From contig SFJA01000044.1 in NCBI GenBank assembly GCA_004556005.1, positions 1-14,471 on the forward strand: a DNA stretch of 14,471 nt, read 5' to 3'. The position numbers and the translations under genes are program-made. The DNA is from Bacteroidales bacterium. GTDB lineage: Bacteria; Bacteroidota; Bacteroidia; Bacteroidales; UBA932. The stretch's first letter is position 1. Every line of letters starts with the position of its first letter. The notes beneath the pieces are model-generated. The model worked only from the letters and a program-made list of their open reading frames with translations. It was not told where the DNA came from and ran no database searches. This document shows, piece by piece, positions 7,003-14,471 of the stretch.

Positions 7003-8223
7003 ATGAAAAAGTTTTCTTTGTTTGTAGCAGCTGCAGCAGTCGCATTCGGTTTTGCTGCCTGCCAGCCTAAGGGACCAAGCACATTCTCCCTTACCGTTAC
7101 AGTTTCAGACCAGGGTGTGGAAAGCCCTGTCGGACTTCCCGATTCCTACACAGTGACCCTTACCAACACTTCTACGATGGCAAGCACCGAGCTTGAAACC
7201 GAGAACGGAGAGGTTGTTTTTGAAGGTCTTGTTGCAGGTGTATATGATGTAAATGCAAGCGCTACCCTCGTGGACGGCGGTTCTACATTCATCTTCTCCG
7301 GTTCAAGCAAGTCTGTTTCAGTACTTGCCGACGCTGAGGCTGCAGTATCAATCGCTTTTTCTAAGAGTTCTGCCCTCATCTTCAAAGAGATCTACTACTG
7401 CGGCGCTCCGGGAGACAGCTACTACTTCCGTGACCAGTTCTACGAGATCTACAACCAGAGCGATGCAACGGTTTACGCAGACGGTCTTTGTATTGCTGAG
7501 ACTTTTTATGCAAATTGGGACTTCTCCCTCTTCTATGAGTGGGACATCGCCAACCCTTCCGACTATGTATTTGCTCAGACGATCTGGCAGATCAAGGGTT
7601 CAGGAACCGACTATCCTATCGCTCCGGGCGAGTCCATCGTAATTGCACAGTGGGCAGTTGACCACAGGCGCGAGGACCTCTCAAAGGGTATGTCTCAGGT
7701 TGACCTTTCCGGTGCAGAGTTCGAGGCTGTCCTTGAAGAGTCAACCACCTGGAACGGAATTGTCCTCACCGACAACGCTGCCATCAATATGGATAAGGCT
7801 GTAAACGCAACAGGTTACAACACTCCTCAGTGGCTTACTTCCGTAGGCGGAGCTGCTTATGTGATCTTCAACCCAAGTTCTCCGCTCAAGAACGACGAGT
7901 TTATTCTCGCTTCCAATGTCGAGAACACAGTTGCCGCACGTGAGATTGCCATTGCAGACATTCTCGATGCAGTACAGGCTGGCTCTGACGAGACCCGTGC
8001 CTCAACCCTCGGACTTCCTACGGTGCTTGATGCCGGCTTCCAGTATCTCGGTGCCAGCTACCTTGGAAAGAGCATCGCCCGCAAGAAGACCGGCGAAACC
8101 GAGGACGGCCGTCCTATCTTCCAGGATACCAACAACACTACCAACGACTTTGAGATTTTTGACACCCCTCAGGTTCGTCGCTACGACGTAGGCGTTCCTT
8201 CATGGAATAACTGGATCAAATAA
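7003..8223 (+). CDS. DUF4876-family lipoprotein
   Basis: This 406-residue protein has a lipoprotein signal peptide with lipobox FAAC and lipidated Cys20. The residues after the Cys (QPKGPS) lack the acidic run that marks surface export in Bacteroidetes lipoproteins, so it may face the periplasm. Residues about 27-120 resemble a transthyretin/prealbumin-like beta-sandwich. The stretch from about residue 126 (IFKEIYYCGAPGDSYYFRDQ, then FYEIYNQSDATVYADGL) is typical of DUF4876. It lies 12 bp after the receptor, a position consistent with a ligand-binding partner. DUF4876 has no established biochemical function that I know of. The protein has asymmetric domain content and contains no peptidase motif. 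Confidence 0.85.
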   Translation: MKKFSLFVAAAAVAFGFAACQPKGPSTFSLTVTVSDQGVESPVGLPDSYTVTLTNTSTMASTELETENGEVVFEGLVAGVYDVNASATLVDGGSTFIFSGSSKSVSVLADAEAAVSIAFSKSSALIFKEIYYCGAPGDSYYFRDQFYEIYNQSDATVYADGLCIAETFYANWDFSLFYEWDIANPSDYVFAQTIWQIKGSGTDYPIAPGESIVIAQWAVDHRREDLSKGMSQVDLSGAEFEAVLEESTTWNGIVLTDNAAINMDKAVNATGYNTPQWLTSVGGAAYVIFNPSSPLKNDEFILASNVENTVAAREIAIADILDAVQAGSDETRASTLGLPTVLDAGFQYLGASYLGKSIARKKTGETEDGRPIFQDTNNTTNDFEIFDTPQVRRYDVGVPSWNNWIK

Positions 8224-8342
8224 TTCCTGAAGATCAACAAACCTTACAACAGCTGATCCCGGTTCTGCAAGTTGCATCGGACAAATGGCCGGATAGACTT
8301 GTCGCTTGCGGAACACCAGTTGGCAATTACTAATTATTGGAA
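8224..8342 (+). other. 119-bp gap inside the cluster
   Basis: This is the only sizeable gap in the cluster. It contains a short palindrome, TGCAA-G-TTGCA, at 8266-8276. I see no T-tailed hairpin and no clear TAnnTTTG box, so readthrough from the DUF4876 gene is plausible. A separate weak promoter for the four downstream genes cannot be excluded. Confidence 0.4.
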
Positions 8343-9863
8343 ATGAAAAAAATCACCCTGATTCTTACAGCTCTATGTGCCGGTGCCATCTGCGCCGGCG
8401 CTCAGAGCATTGCAGACAATGAGTACAGACTCAGAAACAATTTCTGGTTCGGAACAGACAATGCATCGGCTCTCGCGGAACATTACCGGGGGATAAGGAA
8501 CGACCTGTCGTTGTCATACGATTACGAAAACGGAGATTACCATCTGCAGCAGAATCCGGCTTCCCTCAACGACGTATCGCTGAGTACCAGTGGAGTAGGG
8601 AAGGTGGGAGGCTTTGTCCTCTGGGGTGGTTTTTCATTCCATAACAGATTTGAGCAGGGCGCAAGATACAACGTCCTCAACTACACTCCGGAAGAGGATA
8701 TGCCGTTTTTCGTCGCCGACACCTTTGCAAGCGGATGGAACAAGCAGGCATATCTGATGTCCGTAAAGCTGGCTTCTCCCGTGCTTTGGAACAGGGTTTC
8801 CTTCGGAATCAAAGTCGACTACAATGCAAAGGTCGGAGCAAAGCAGAAGGACCCGAGATCCGAAACCTATGACAGGTATGTTGCCGTTTATCCATCGGCC
8901 ACAATAGCCCTGGGGGCGCACACATTGGGTGTTTATGCCCTGTATGACAATCAGTTCGAGCGCACCGACCCTACCAATGCCAACCGCTTCCAGTTACAGA
9001 AGGTATTTATTTCCAACGGACTCGGTATGGGCCTTGTGGGAAAAGTCGGTGACAACGACGGCCTCGATACCTTTTTCTATAGAGGATACAATGTCGGTGG
9101 CGCACTTCAGTATGGGTTTGAAGCCGAACGTACACGCATCTATACAGAGTTGCGTTACAGCAACGGAATCAAGACCAGCACGCAGAAACCTTCGCTTCCC
9201 AAGCCTATGGGCAAGATTGTCCGCAATGTCGCCTCTTTCGACTTCAAGGGCAGCTTCGGCCGCAGTTTCAATCATCTTGTAAGCCTTGGAGCCACGATGG
9301 GCCTGACATCGGGAATAGAATATCTGCTTAAACTCAATACAACGGCATTTGAGCAGAATTGGGACATCATCACCGAAAACCCGATGAGTTCCTTCACCCG
9401 TGTGGACGCTCACGCCGGATACGAATACCAGAAAGCATTGTCGTCAGACCGCTATGACTGGTCAGCCGGCGTCGATGCTGACTTTACTATGAGAGACTAC
9501 AGCTACCTTAGTCCGACCGCACTTTTTAACAGCACTGGTACGCTTCTGAGTGCCAAGGCTGCAAAGCAGTTCGTCAAGGGAGCCCATTCGTTCCTGGTGG
9601 GACTTAACGGAGGCTACAACCTCTCCTTCGGCTCCGAGTACCTGTACACCGGTCCGGATAAGACAGCGGCGCTTCAGAAAATGTATATCGATGACGCCAT
9701 CCTCCTTGGAAGCAATTACTACAAGTTCGGGGCAAGGCTCGCTTATGCCTTGACTTCCGGTAACTTACACTATAACTTTGACCTCAGGGCAGCATATCTG
9801 AGAGCCCCTCAGCCACAACTCGGCAGGGTAACGGCTTCCCTGACAGCATCTCTTTTGTTTTAA
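8343..9863 (+). CDS. DUF6850-family outer-membrane beta-barrel protein
   Basis: This encodes 506 residues from the ATG at 8343. A TTG two codons upstream is also in frame but less likely, since MKKITLILTALCAGAICAGAQS from the ATG is a textbook Sec signal peptide. The mature part shows alternating beta-strand patterns throughout, such as GGFVLWGGFSFHNRF and ASLTASLLF at the C terminus, which ends in phenylalanine as outer-membrane barrels often do. The opening LRNNFWFGTDNASAL and the overall layout fit DUF6850, a family commonly seen beside TonB receptors and DUF4876 genes. It probably sits in the outer membrane as an accessory barrel. Its stop overlaps the next start (TAATG), indicating translational coupling with the first peptidase. 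Confidence 0.82.
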   Translation: MKKITLILTALCAGAICAGAQSIADNEYRLRNNFWFGTDNASALAEHYRGIRNDLSLSYDYENGDYHLQQNPASLNDVSLSTSGVGKVGGFVLWGGFSFHNRFEQGARYNVLNYTPEEDMPFFVADTFASGWNKQAYLMSVKLASPVLWNRVSFGIKVDYNAKVGAKQKDPRSETYDRYVAVYPSATIALGAHTLGVYALYDNQFERTDPTNANRFQLQKVFISNGLGMGLVGKVGDNDGLDTFFYRGYNVGGALQYGFEAERTRIYTELRYSNGIKTSTQKPSLPKPMGKIVRNVASFDFKGSFGRSFNHLVSLGATMGLTSGIEYLLKLNTTAFEQNWDIITENPMSSFTRVDAHAGYEYQKALSSDRYDWSAGVDADFTMRDYSYLSPTALFNSTGTLLSAKAAKQFVKGAHSFLVGLNGGYNLSFGSEYLYTGPDKTAALQKMYIDDAILLGSNYYKFGARLAYALTSGNLHYNFDLRAAYLRAPQPQLGRVTASLTASLLF

Positions 9864-12088
9864 TGAAGAATTATCTGATTGTTCTGGCCACAGCCTGTCT
9901 CGCGACGTCAGCTATGGCCGGTCCGCGCAGCAACAGCTTTGCCATAGTCGTGGACCAGGAGAGTTACTCTCGTTGTACTCAGTCAATTGACGCATACTGC
10001 AAGTCCGTCCGGGAGGACGGGCTCGATGCGTTTGTAGCCTGCGCTGACTGGACCTGTCCCGAACAGGTCAAGGACTCGCTCAAGCTATGGCACTCCGAAC
10101 GCTCGCTCGAAGGCGCCGTATTTGTCGGCGACATCCCCATTCCAATGATACGCAGGGCCCAATTCCTCACCTCCGCATTCAAGATGGATGAGAATTACGG
10201 CGAGTGGCGTGACAACTCTGTCCCGTCCGACCGCTTCTACGATGACTTCGATCTCGATTTCCAATTCATCTCCCGAGACAGCACCGAAACCCTCTTCTTT
10301 TATTACAATCTCACGGACAAAGGCTCACAAGTCATCGACTGCGACATATATACAGCCCGAATCAAGCCTTCTTCCGCCTGGGAGGACAAGTATGTGGAAC
10401 TGGACAACTATTTCCGCAAGCTCGTAGCCATAAGGGAAGAAAAGGACAACAGGCTCGACCGCGTAACCTCCTTTACCGGCGAAGGCTCGTTCTCCAACAG
10501 TATGATAGCCTGGTTCGACGAGACCCACACACTTGGGGAGCAGTTGCCGGATATCTACAAAGACGCTGACGGCGCACGCTTCTATGTATTTCATCAGCAG
10601 CCTCTTATGAAGGATATGCTGCTACAGGCTGCCTGCGAGGATGACAGCGACTTCTATGTATTCCACTGCCATGGCACCCCTGACCGCCAGTGGATCGGCG
10701 GCTACCTCACCTCCACCGACTTCGAAGACCCGAACTTCGAACCCCAGTCCTATGACGAACTCTATGCCGCAGCCTACGAGGCCGAGACCGGCATCATCAA
10801 ATACCGCGTACGCGAGCAGTACAGGCGAATGCTCCGCTACCGCACCTCGCCGGAGGACGCCGCCGCAAAGATAAGGCGCGACTACGGCTTTGACTCGACC
10901 TGGTTTGCAGGCGCCCTCGACCCGAAGGTCGAACAGCTAGACTCCACCCTCGAAACCCGCTGCGGAATTCTCCTCTCCGACGTGCAGCGTTATGACACCG
11001 ACAGCCGCGTGGTGCTCTTCGATGCCTGCTACAACGGAGACTTCCGCGAGGACGACAACATCGCCACCCGCTACATCATGGGTCACGGCAAGACCGTCGT
11101 CGGCTTAGGAAACAGCGTCAACGTGCTGCAGGACAAGGTGTCCGAGCCTCTGCTCGGAATGCTTGCCGCCGGCTACAGCGTTGGACAGTGGCAGCAGCAG
11201 GTCAACATACTCGAGTCCCACATCATCGGCGACCCGACCTTCCGTTTCGCCCCTTCATACAACATGGAACTGCCTGAGCTTTCAAACAAGGATTGCGCTT
11301 ACTGGCGCAATATACTCAGCGGCGACTATCCTGCTGACATCAAGGGACTTGCGCTCCAGAAACTTGTTCTTCTGAACGACCCTGACGCCATCACTCTGAT
11401 ACACGAAACTTATTGCGGAAGCGATTCATACTGCCTCAGGCTGCAGGCCATGCTCCTGAGCCTGCACTTCGACTCCCCGCTGGCGGTAGATGTACTCGTC
11501 CGCTCACTTGACGACCCTTACGAATTCATCCGCCGCAAGGCCGCACATTTCCTGTCTCTGCGCGGAGAACCTGCGACCATCCCGGCACTTGTCGAATGCT
11601 ACTTCCGTGACTACAACGCCCACCGCGTTCAGTTCAACATCAGCAACGGAGCCTGCCAGTTTGAAGGAACGCTCTTCCGTCAATGCTTCGAGAAGGAATG
11701 GGAGAACCAGAAGTTCGTTGCAAATGATGAAACGTTTGCAAAAACCTGCCGCAAATGGCTCTCTTCGGCCGAGTCTATGAGCGAATACCTCAGCGAGGCC
11801 GTTCTTGACAACAGCAAGTCGGCACGCGGCCGCGCCAGAGTCATCACATCCCTGCGCAATATGCCGCTTGCATACCTTGCAGATGACCTGACAGCCATCG
11901 TGAAGGACCCTGCACAGGACCTTGCGTTGAGGATGCAGTGCGCCGACGTTCTCGGCTGGTACAACTACGCCTGGAACCGAGCATCCATTATCAGCAATCT
12001 GGAAGCCGCTCTTCCTCAGATAGATGAGCAGCAACTCTCCGCCGAAGTCCGCAAGAGCATCAAACGACTTAAAGCCTACACACGATGA
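9863..12088 (+). CDS. Secreted gingipain-like (C25/clan CD) cysteine peptidase with HEAT repeats, copy 1
   Basis: This is a 741-residue protein with a Sec signal peptide (probable cleavage after AMA, residue 19). Residues about 25-465 look like the C25 catalytic fold. GAVFVGDIPI (84-93) corresponds to the central LVGD strand. IYTAR (162-166) corresponds to the family's GR-P region. FHCHG holds catalytic His270-Gly271. VVLFDACYNGDF holds Ala388-Cys389, and its ACxNGDF context is like arginine gingipain. IIGDPTFRF (455-462) matches the C25 GDP motif. From about 480 to the end are helical HEAT/PBS-lyase-like repeats (DDPYEFIRRKAAHFLSLRGE; DPAQDLALRMQCADVLGWY). No T9SS C-terminal sorting domain and no lipobox are visible, so a periplasmic site is likely. 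Specificity is unknown. The next gene is its paralog and starts inside its stop (ATGA). Confidence 0.85.
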   Translation: MKNYLIVLATACLATSAMAGPRSNSFAIVVDQESYSRCTQSIDAYCKSVREDGLDAFVACADWTCPEQVKDSLKLWHSERSLEGAVFVGDIPIPMIRRAQFLTSAFKMDENYGEWRDNSVPSDRFYDDFDLDFQFISRDSTETLFFYYNLTDKGSQVIDCDIYTARIKPSSAWEDKYVELDNYFRKLVAIREEKDNRLDRVTSFTGEGSFSNSMIAWFDETHTLGEQLPDIYKDADGARFYVFHQQPLMKDMLLQAACEDDSDFYVFHCHGTPDRQWIGGYLTSTDFEDPNFEPQSYDELYAAAYEAETGIIKYRVREQYRRMLRYRTSPEDAAAKIRRDYGFDSTWFAGALDPKVEQLDSTLETRCGILLSDVQRYDTDSRVVLFDACYNGDFREDDNIATRYIMGHGKTVVGLGNSVNVLQDKVSEPLLGMLAAGYSVGQWQQQVNILESHIIGDPTFRFAPSYNMELPELSNKDCAYWRNILSGDYPADIKGLALQKLVLLNDPDAITLIHETYCGSDSYCLRLQAMLLSLHFDSPLAVDVLVRSLDDPYEFIRRKAAHFLSLRGEPATIPALVECYFRDYNAHRVQFNISNGACQFEGTLFRQCFEKEWENQKFVANDETFAKTCRKWLSSAESMSEYLSEAVLDNSKSARGRARVITSLRNMPLAYLADDLTAIVKDPAQDLALRMQCADVLGWYNYAWNRASIISNLEAALPQIDEQQLSAEVRKSIKRLKAYTR

Positions 12089-14148
12089 AAAAGTACATTA
12101 TCGTCATCATATCCGCACTTGCTCTCGCAATCCAGAGCCACGCGGCCAATACCTTTGCAATCTTTGCGGACGAGCAGACCTACCTACACTGTCAGTCCGC
12201 CCTTGGCCAGTACCGCGACGTCCTCATCTCCGAGGGCCTCGATGCGCGCATCTACCACGCCGACTGGCAATCACCTGACGAGGTGAAGGACATCATCCGC
12301 AAGCTCGCCTCGCACAAGCGCAACCCGCTCGAAGGCGCCGTATTTGTGGGCGACGTCCCTATCGTGATGGTCCGTGGCGGACAGCACCTCACCACCGCAT
12401 TCAAGATGGATGAAGAGCGCTACCCGATGCAGGAGTCTTCCGTAGCATCCGACCGCTTCTATGATGACTTTGACCTTGATTTTGAGTTCATTGCCCGCGA
12501 TACCGTTGACGCGACACGATATTTCTACAAACTCACCTCAAAGGGCAGCCAGACCCTCCGTCCCGAGATTTATACCGGACGCATCAGGGTCCCTGCATTT
12601 ATGACAGCAAACGGCGCAGACCGCTACGCTCTCATCAGCAAGTACCTGCTCAAGGCCGTCGCCGCACACCGCGAAAGCAACGTCCTCGACAATATGCAGT
12701 TCTTCTACGGCAGCGGATACAACTCCGAAGACATGAACGTCCTCAGGGAAAAGGTATTTGCCAGCGAGGAAGAATTCCCCTATACCGTCGGTCGCGCTTC
12801 TTCCCGCCGCTTCCTGAATTTCCATCAGGAGGAGCAGATGAAATGGACGCTCTTCTCCGAGCTCCAGCGCCCGGAAACGGACTTCTTCCAGTTCTCCGAG
12901 CACGGCGGACCGGAGGTGCAGTATATCAGCGGATTCCCTGAGCGTCAGTCACTTGTGCGCCAGATAGAAGATTTGCAATATGCAGTCGCTACCGGAAAGA
13001 AAGGCCGCGCGGCGCTCGACTCAATCGCACTTCACATCGACCCTGCCTTCCTTTCAGACTCGGCAGTCAGCGTGCTCAGAGCCGCAGATTCGCTGCGCAA
13101 CAGACACAAGGACATCTACCAGGAAGAGATTGCCGCAATATCCAGCAACCCTCGTGTAATCGTGCTGAACGCCTGCTACAACAACTCCTTCCACGACCCG
13201 GAGGGCTACATTGCCGGAGCGCACATCTTCTCCGACGGCCGCTGCATAGCAGTGCAGGGCAACACGGTAAACGTGCTTCAGGACAAATTCGAAAACAAGC
13301 TCGTCGGCCTGCTATCACTCGGAATCAGGGTGGGCCTGTGGCAGAAGGAATTCAGCTACCTCGAGTCTCACCTCGCCGGAGATCCGACCTTCCGCTTCAC
13401 CCCGGCCCCTCAGGACGAAGCCCTCAGCGAACAGCTCTACCGTGACCTTGTCCATAAGCCGCTGGATATTAAGACCTGGAAGCGCTATCTCAAGAGCGAA
13501 AGTCCAATCCTTCGCTCCGCCGCCCTCGTTCACCTCGCCTATGCGGGAGTGACCGACCAGACCCTCAAAATGCTTCAAGACGACCCTTCTCCGATGGTAA
13601 GGATGCACGCCCTGTCCATCCTTCTGGACACTCCGCAGATCGAACAGGCCCTGCTCGCAGGTCTTGACGACCCATACGAGCTCATACTCCGCCACTCCGT
13701 GCGCGCCGCTTGCGACTATGCCGCACCGGGTGCCGACTCCTGCGTTTACAAGGCTGTTCAACACCTTGCTTCCTATCATACGGAACTTGTCAGGGTACAA
13801 TTCTATGCTCAGTCCTACCGTCGAATCACCAATCCGGAAAGCGACCTTGCCGAGGAAGCTGCAACCGCCGCAAACCTCAGCCTGAAGCCGCGCAAGCGCA
13901 TTTCAAGCATTCGCACGTTCAGGAACAACAACTACATACCGGCAATCGACGCACTTGTCGAAGTGCTCGCGGACAACAACGACGACCCTTCAGTCCGTCT
14001 CGTCTGCGCCGAAGCCCTCGGCTGGTATGACAGATCATATGCAAGACAAAGGATAATCAACGATCTCTCTGCGCTTGACACCAGGCTCTATCCCGAGGAA
14101 CTCGTAGCGGAGATAGAAAAAACCATCAAACGCCTTGAACACAAATAA
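12085..14148 (+). CDS. Secreted gingipain-like (C25/clan CD) cysteine peptidase with HEAT repeats, copy 2
   Basis: This is a 687-residue tandem paralog of the preceding gene. It has a Sec signal peptide (cleavage after QSHA, residue 20). Shared blocks include LEGAVFVGDVPI, LTTAFKMDE, SDRFYDDFDLDF, GNTVNVLQDK and GDPTFRF. The catalytic dyad is His273-Gly274 (FSEHGG) and Ala363-Cys364 (VLNACYNNSF). The loop between His and Cys is 91 residues against 119 in copy 1, and the residues after the Cys are YNNSF instead of YNGDF, so the two may differ in specificity. HEAT-like repeats run from about 470 to 680 (DDPSPMVRMHALSILL, DDPYELILRHSVRAA, DDPSVRLVCAEALGWY). No sorting domain is seen at the C terminus, which ends IKRLEHK. 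It is translationally coupled to copy 1 and probably periplasmic. Confidence 0.85.
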   Translation: MKKYIIVIISALALAIQSHAANTFAIFADEQTYLHCQSALGQYRDVLISEGLDARIYHADWQSPDEVKDIIRKLASHKRNPLEGAVFVGDVPIVMVRGGQHLTTAFKMDEERYPMQESSVASDRFYDDFDLDFEFIARDTVDATRYFYKLTSKGSQTLRPEIYTGRIRVPAFMTANGADRYALISKYLLKAVAAHRESNVLDNMQFFYGSGYNSEDMNVLREKVFASEEEFPYTVGRASSRRFLNFHQEEQMKWTLFSELQRPETDFFQFSEHGGPEVQYISGFPERQSLVRQIEDLQYAVATGKKGRAALDSIALHIDPAFLSDSAVSVLRAADSLRNRHKDIYQEEIAAISSNPRVIVLNACYNNSFHDPEGYIAGAHIFSDGRCIAVQGNTVNVLQDKFENKLVGLLSLGIRVGLWQKEFSYLESHLAGDPTFRFTPAPQDEALSEQLYRDLVHKPLDIKTWKRYLKSESPILRSAALVHLAYAGVTDQTLKMLQDDPSPMVRMHALSILLDTPQIEQALLAGLDDPYELILRHSVRAACDYAAPGADSCVYKAVQHLASYHTELVRVQFYAQSYRRITNPESDLAEEAATAANLSLKPRKRISSIRTFRNNNYIPAIDALVEVLADNNDDPSVRLVCAEALGWYDRSYARQRIINDLSALDTRLYPEELVAEIEKTIKRLEHK

Positions 14149-14471
14149 AATACTTGCCGTCGCGCTGCTCCTGCTGCTGCTTCAACCCCGGCAGCAGGGC
14201 GGGAGTTGAATCTGACGATGCTGCCGGCGCTGAACCCGAAGTTACCGCCGCGGCCGGGATCATTCCGGTTCGCAGGGCCGCCCGTATGGAAGTCGGGACC
14301 CTCCCGCTCTCCGTCGACAACTCCCTGCTCCCGTATTTTCCCCCGCTCATCAACCAGGTAGGCGGATCCTGCGCCCAGGCCTCCTACATTGGCTATATGT
14401 ACACCTACGAAATGTGCCGCCTGATGGGCTGGACAGCTTCAGAATCGTCACAATACCGGTTCTCATACCTG
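14135..14471 (+). pseudogene. Papain-like (C1-like) exported protein, 5' part, with an apparent frame break
   Basis: The gene runs off the right edge. A TTG start at 14135, overlapping the upstream stop, gives a clean signal peptide (MNTNKILAVALLLLLLQ), but that frame stops at 14207-14209. The next forward frame is open from 14139 to the window end and encodes CFNPGSRAGVESDD, then YFPPLINQVGGSCAQASYIG and YMYTYEMCRLMGW. Skipping one base within about 14165-14205 would join signal and mature part, placing a Cys or Phe just after the leucine run as in a lipoprotein. INQVGGSCAQAS resembles the papain active-site segment (Gln, then GSC), with the nucleophile Cys at 14370-14372. The His and Asn lie outside the window. 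The break may be real decay, phase variation or a sequence error. The peptidase call is tentative. Confidence 0.55.
14174..14197. repeat. CTG-run hairpin at the frame break
   Basis: CTGCTGC (14174-14180) and GCAGCAG (14191-14197) form a 7-bp stem with a 10-nt loop, at the end of a CTG-rich tract (14165-14180). It lies exactly where the signal-peptide frame and the mature-protein frame must join. A structured tract of this kind is prone to slippage or to sequencing and assembly error. Confidence 0.55.

Noticed and set aside
4153..8223. SusC/SusD glycan-utilisation locus
   Set aside because: No SusD homolog and no glycoside hydrolase, sulfatase or hybrid two-component gene is present. The partner is a DUF4876 protein.
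8337..8342. TTG start for the DUF6850 protein
   Set aside because: The ATG two codons later gives a standard signal peptide and no feature favours the TTG.
9863..14148. Caspase-like plus HEAT proteins as an antiphage defence system
   Set aside because: Both proteins have Sec signal peptides and sit in a TonB/outer-membrane cluster. No gasdermin, nuclease or sensor gene is present.

Overview
The window looks like a chromosomal segment from a gut-type member of the Bacteroidales. The evidence is a TonB-dependent receptor with an N-terminal carboxypeptidase-regulatory-like domain, DUF4876 and DUF6850 proteins (families found mainly in Bacteroidetes), Bacteroidetes-style -7 boxes (TAnnTTTG) and weak Shine-Dalgarno signals. 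Genus cannot be fixed from the sequence alone. A Rikenellaceae-like lineage with moderately high GC is only a guess.

Layout. Positions 1-340 hold no gene I can support. They contain a 24-bp imperfect direct repeat, a degenerate 9-bp tandem repeat and a small palindrome. Two minus-strand genes follow: a TerB-like/MORN-repeat protein (341-1168) and an AraC-family regulator (1315-2175). The regulator is divergent from an AMP-forming acyl-CoA ligase (2309-4021), and the gap between them carries a candidate operator. The ligase is closed off by two tandem hairpins, the second a good intrinsic terminator.

From 4153 to the window end runs one plus-strand cluster, probably an operon: TonB-dependent receptor, DUF4876 lipoprotein, DUF6850 outer-membrane beta-barrel, two paralogous secreted clan CD (gingipain/C25-like) cysteine peptidases with C-terminal HEAT-like repeats, and the 5' part of a papain-like (C1-like) exported protein that runs off the window. 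The last four genes are tightly coupled (TAATG, ATGA and TTG-over-stop overlaps).

Working model (inference). This is an envelope protein- or peptide-acquisition module. The receptor and lipoprotein would capture a ligand at the outer membrane, DUF6850 would be a second barrel, and two or three exported cysteine peptidases would cut the captured or imported polypeptide. HEAT repeats would replace the usual T9SS C-terminal domain as the accessory module. The papain-like gene shows a reading-frame break between its signal peptide and its mature domain.
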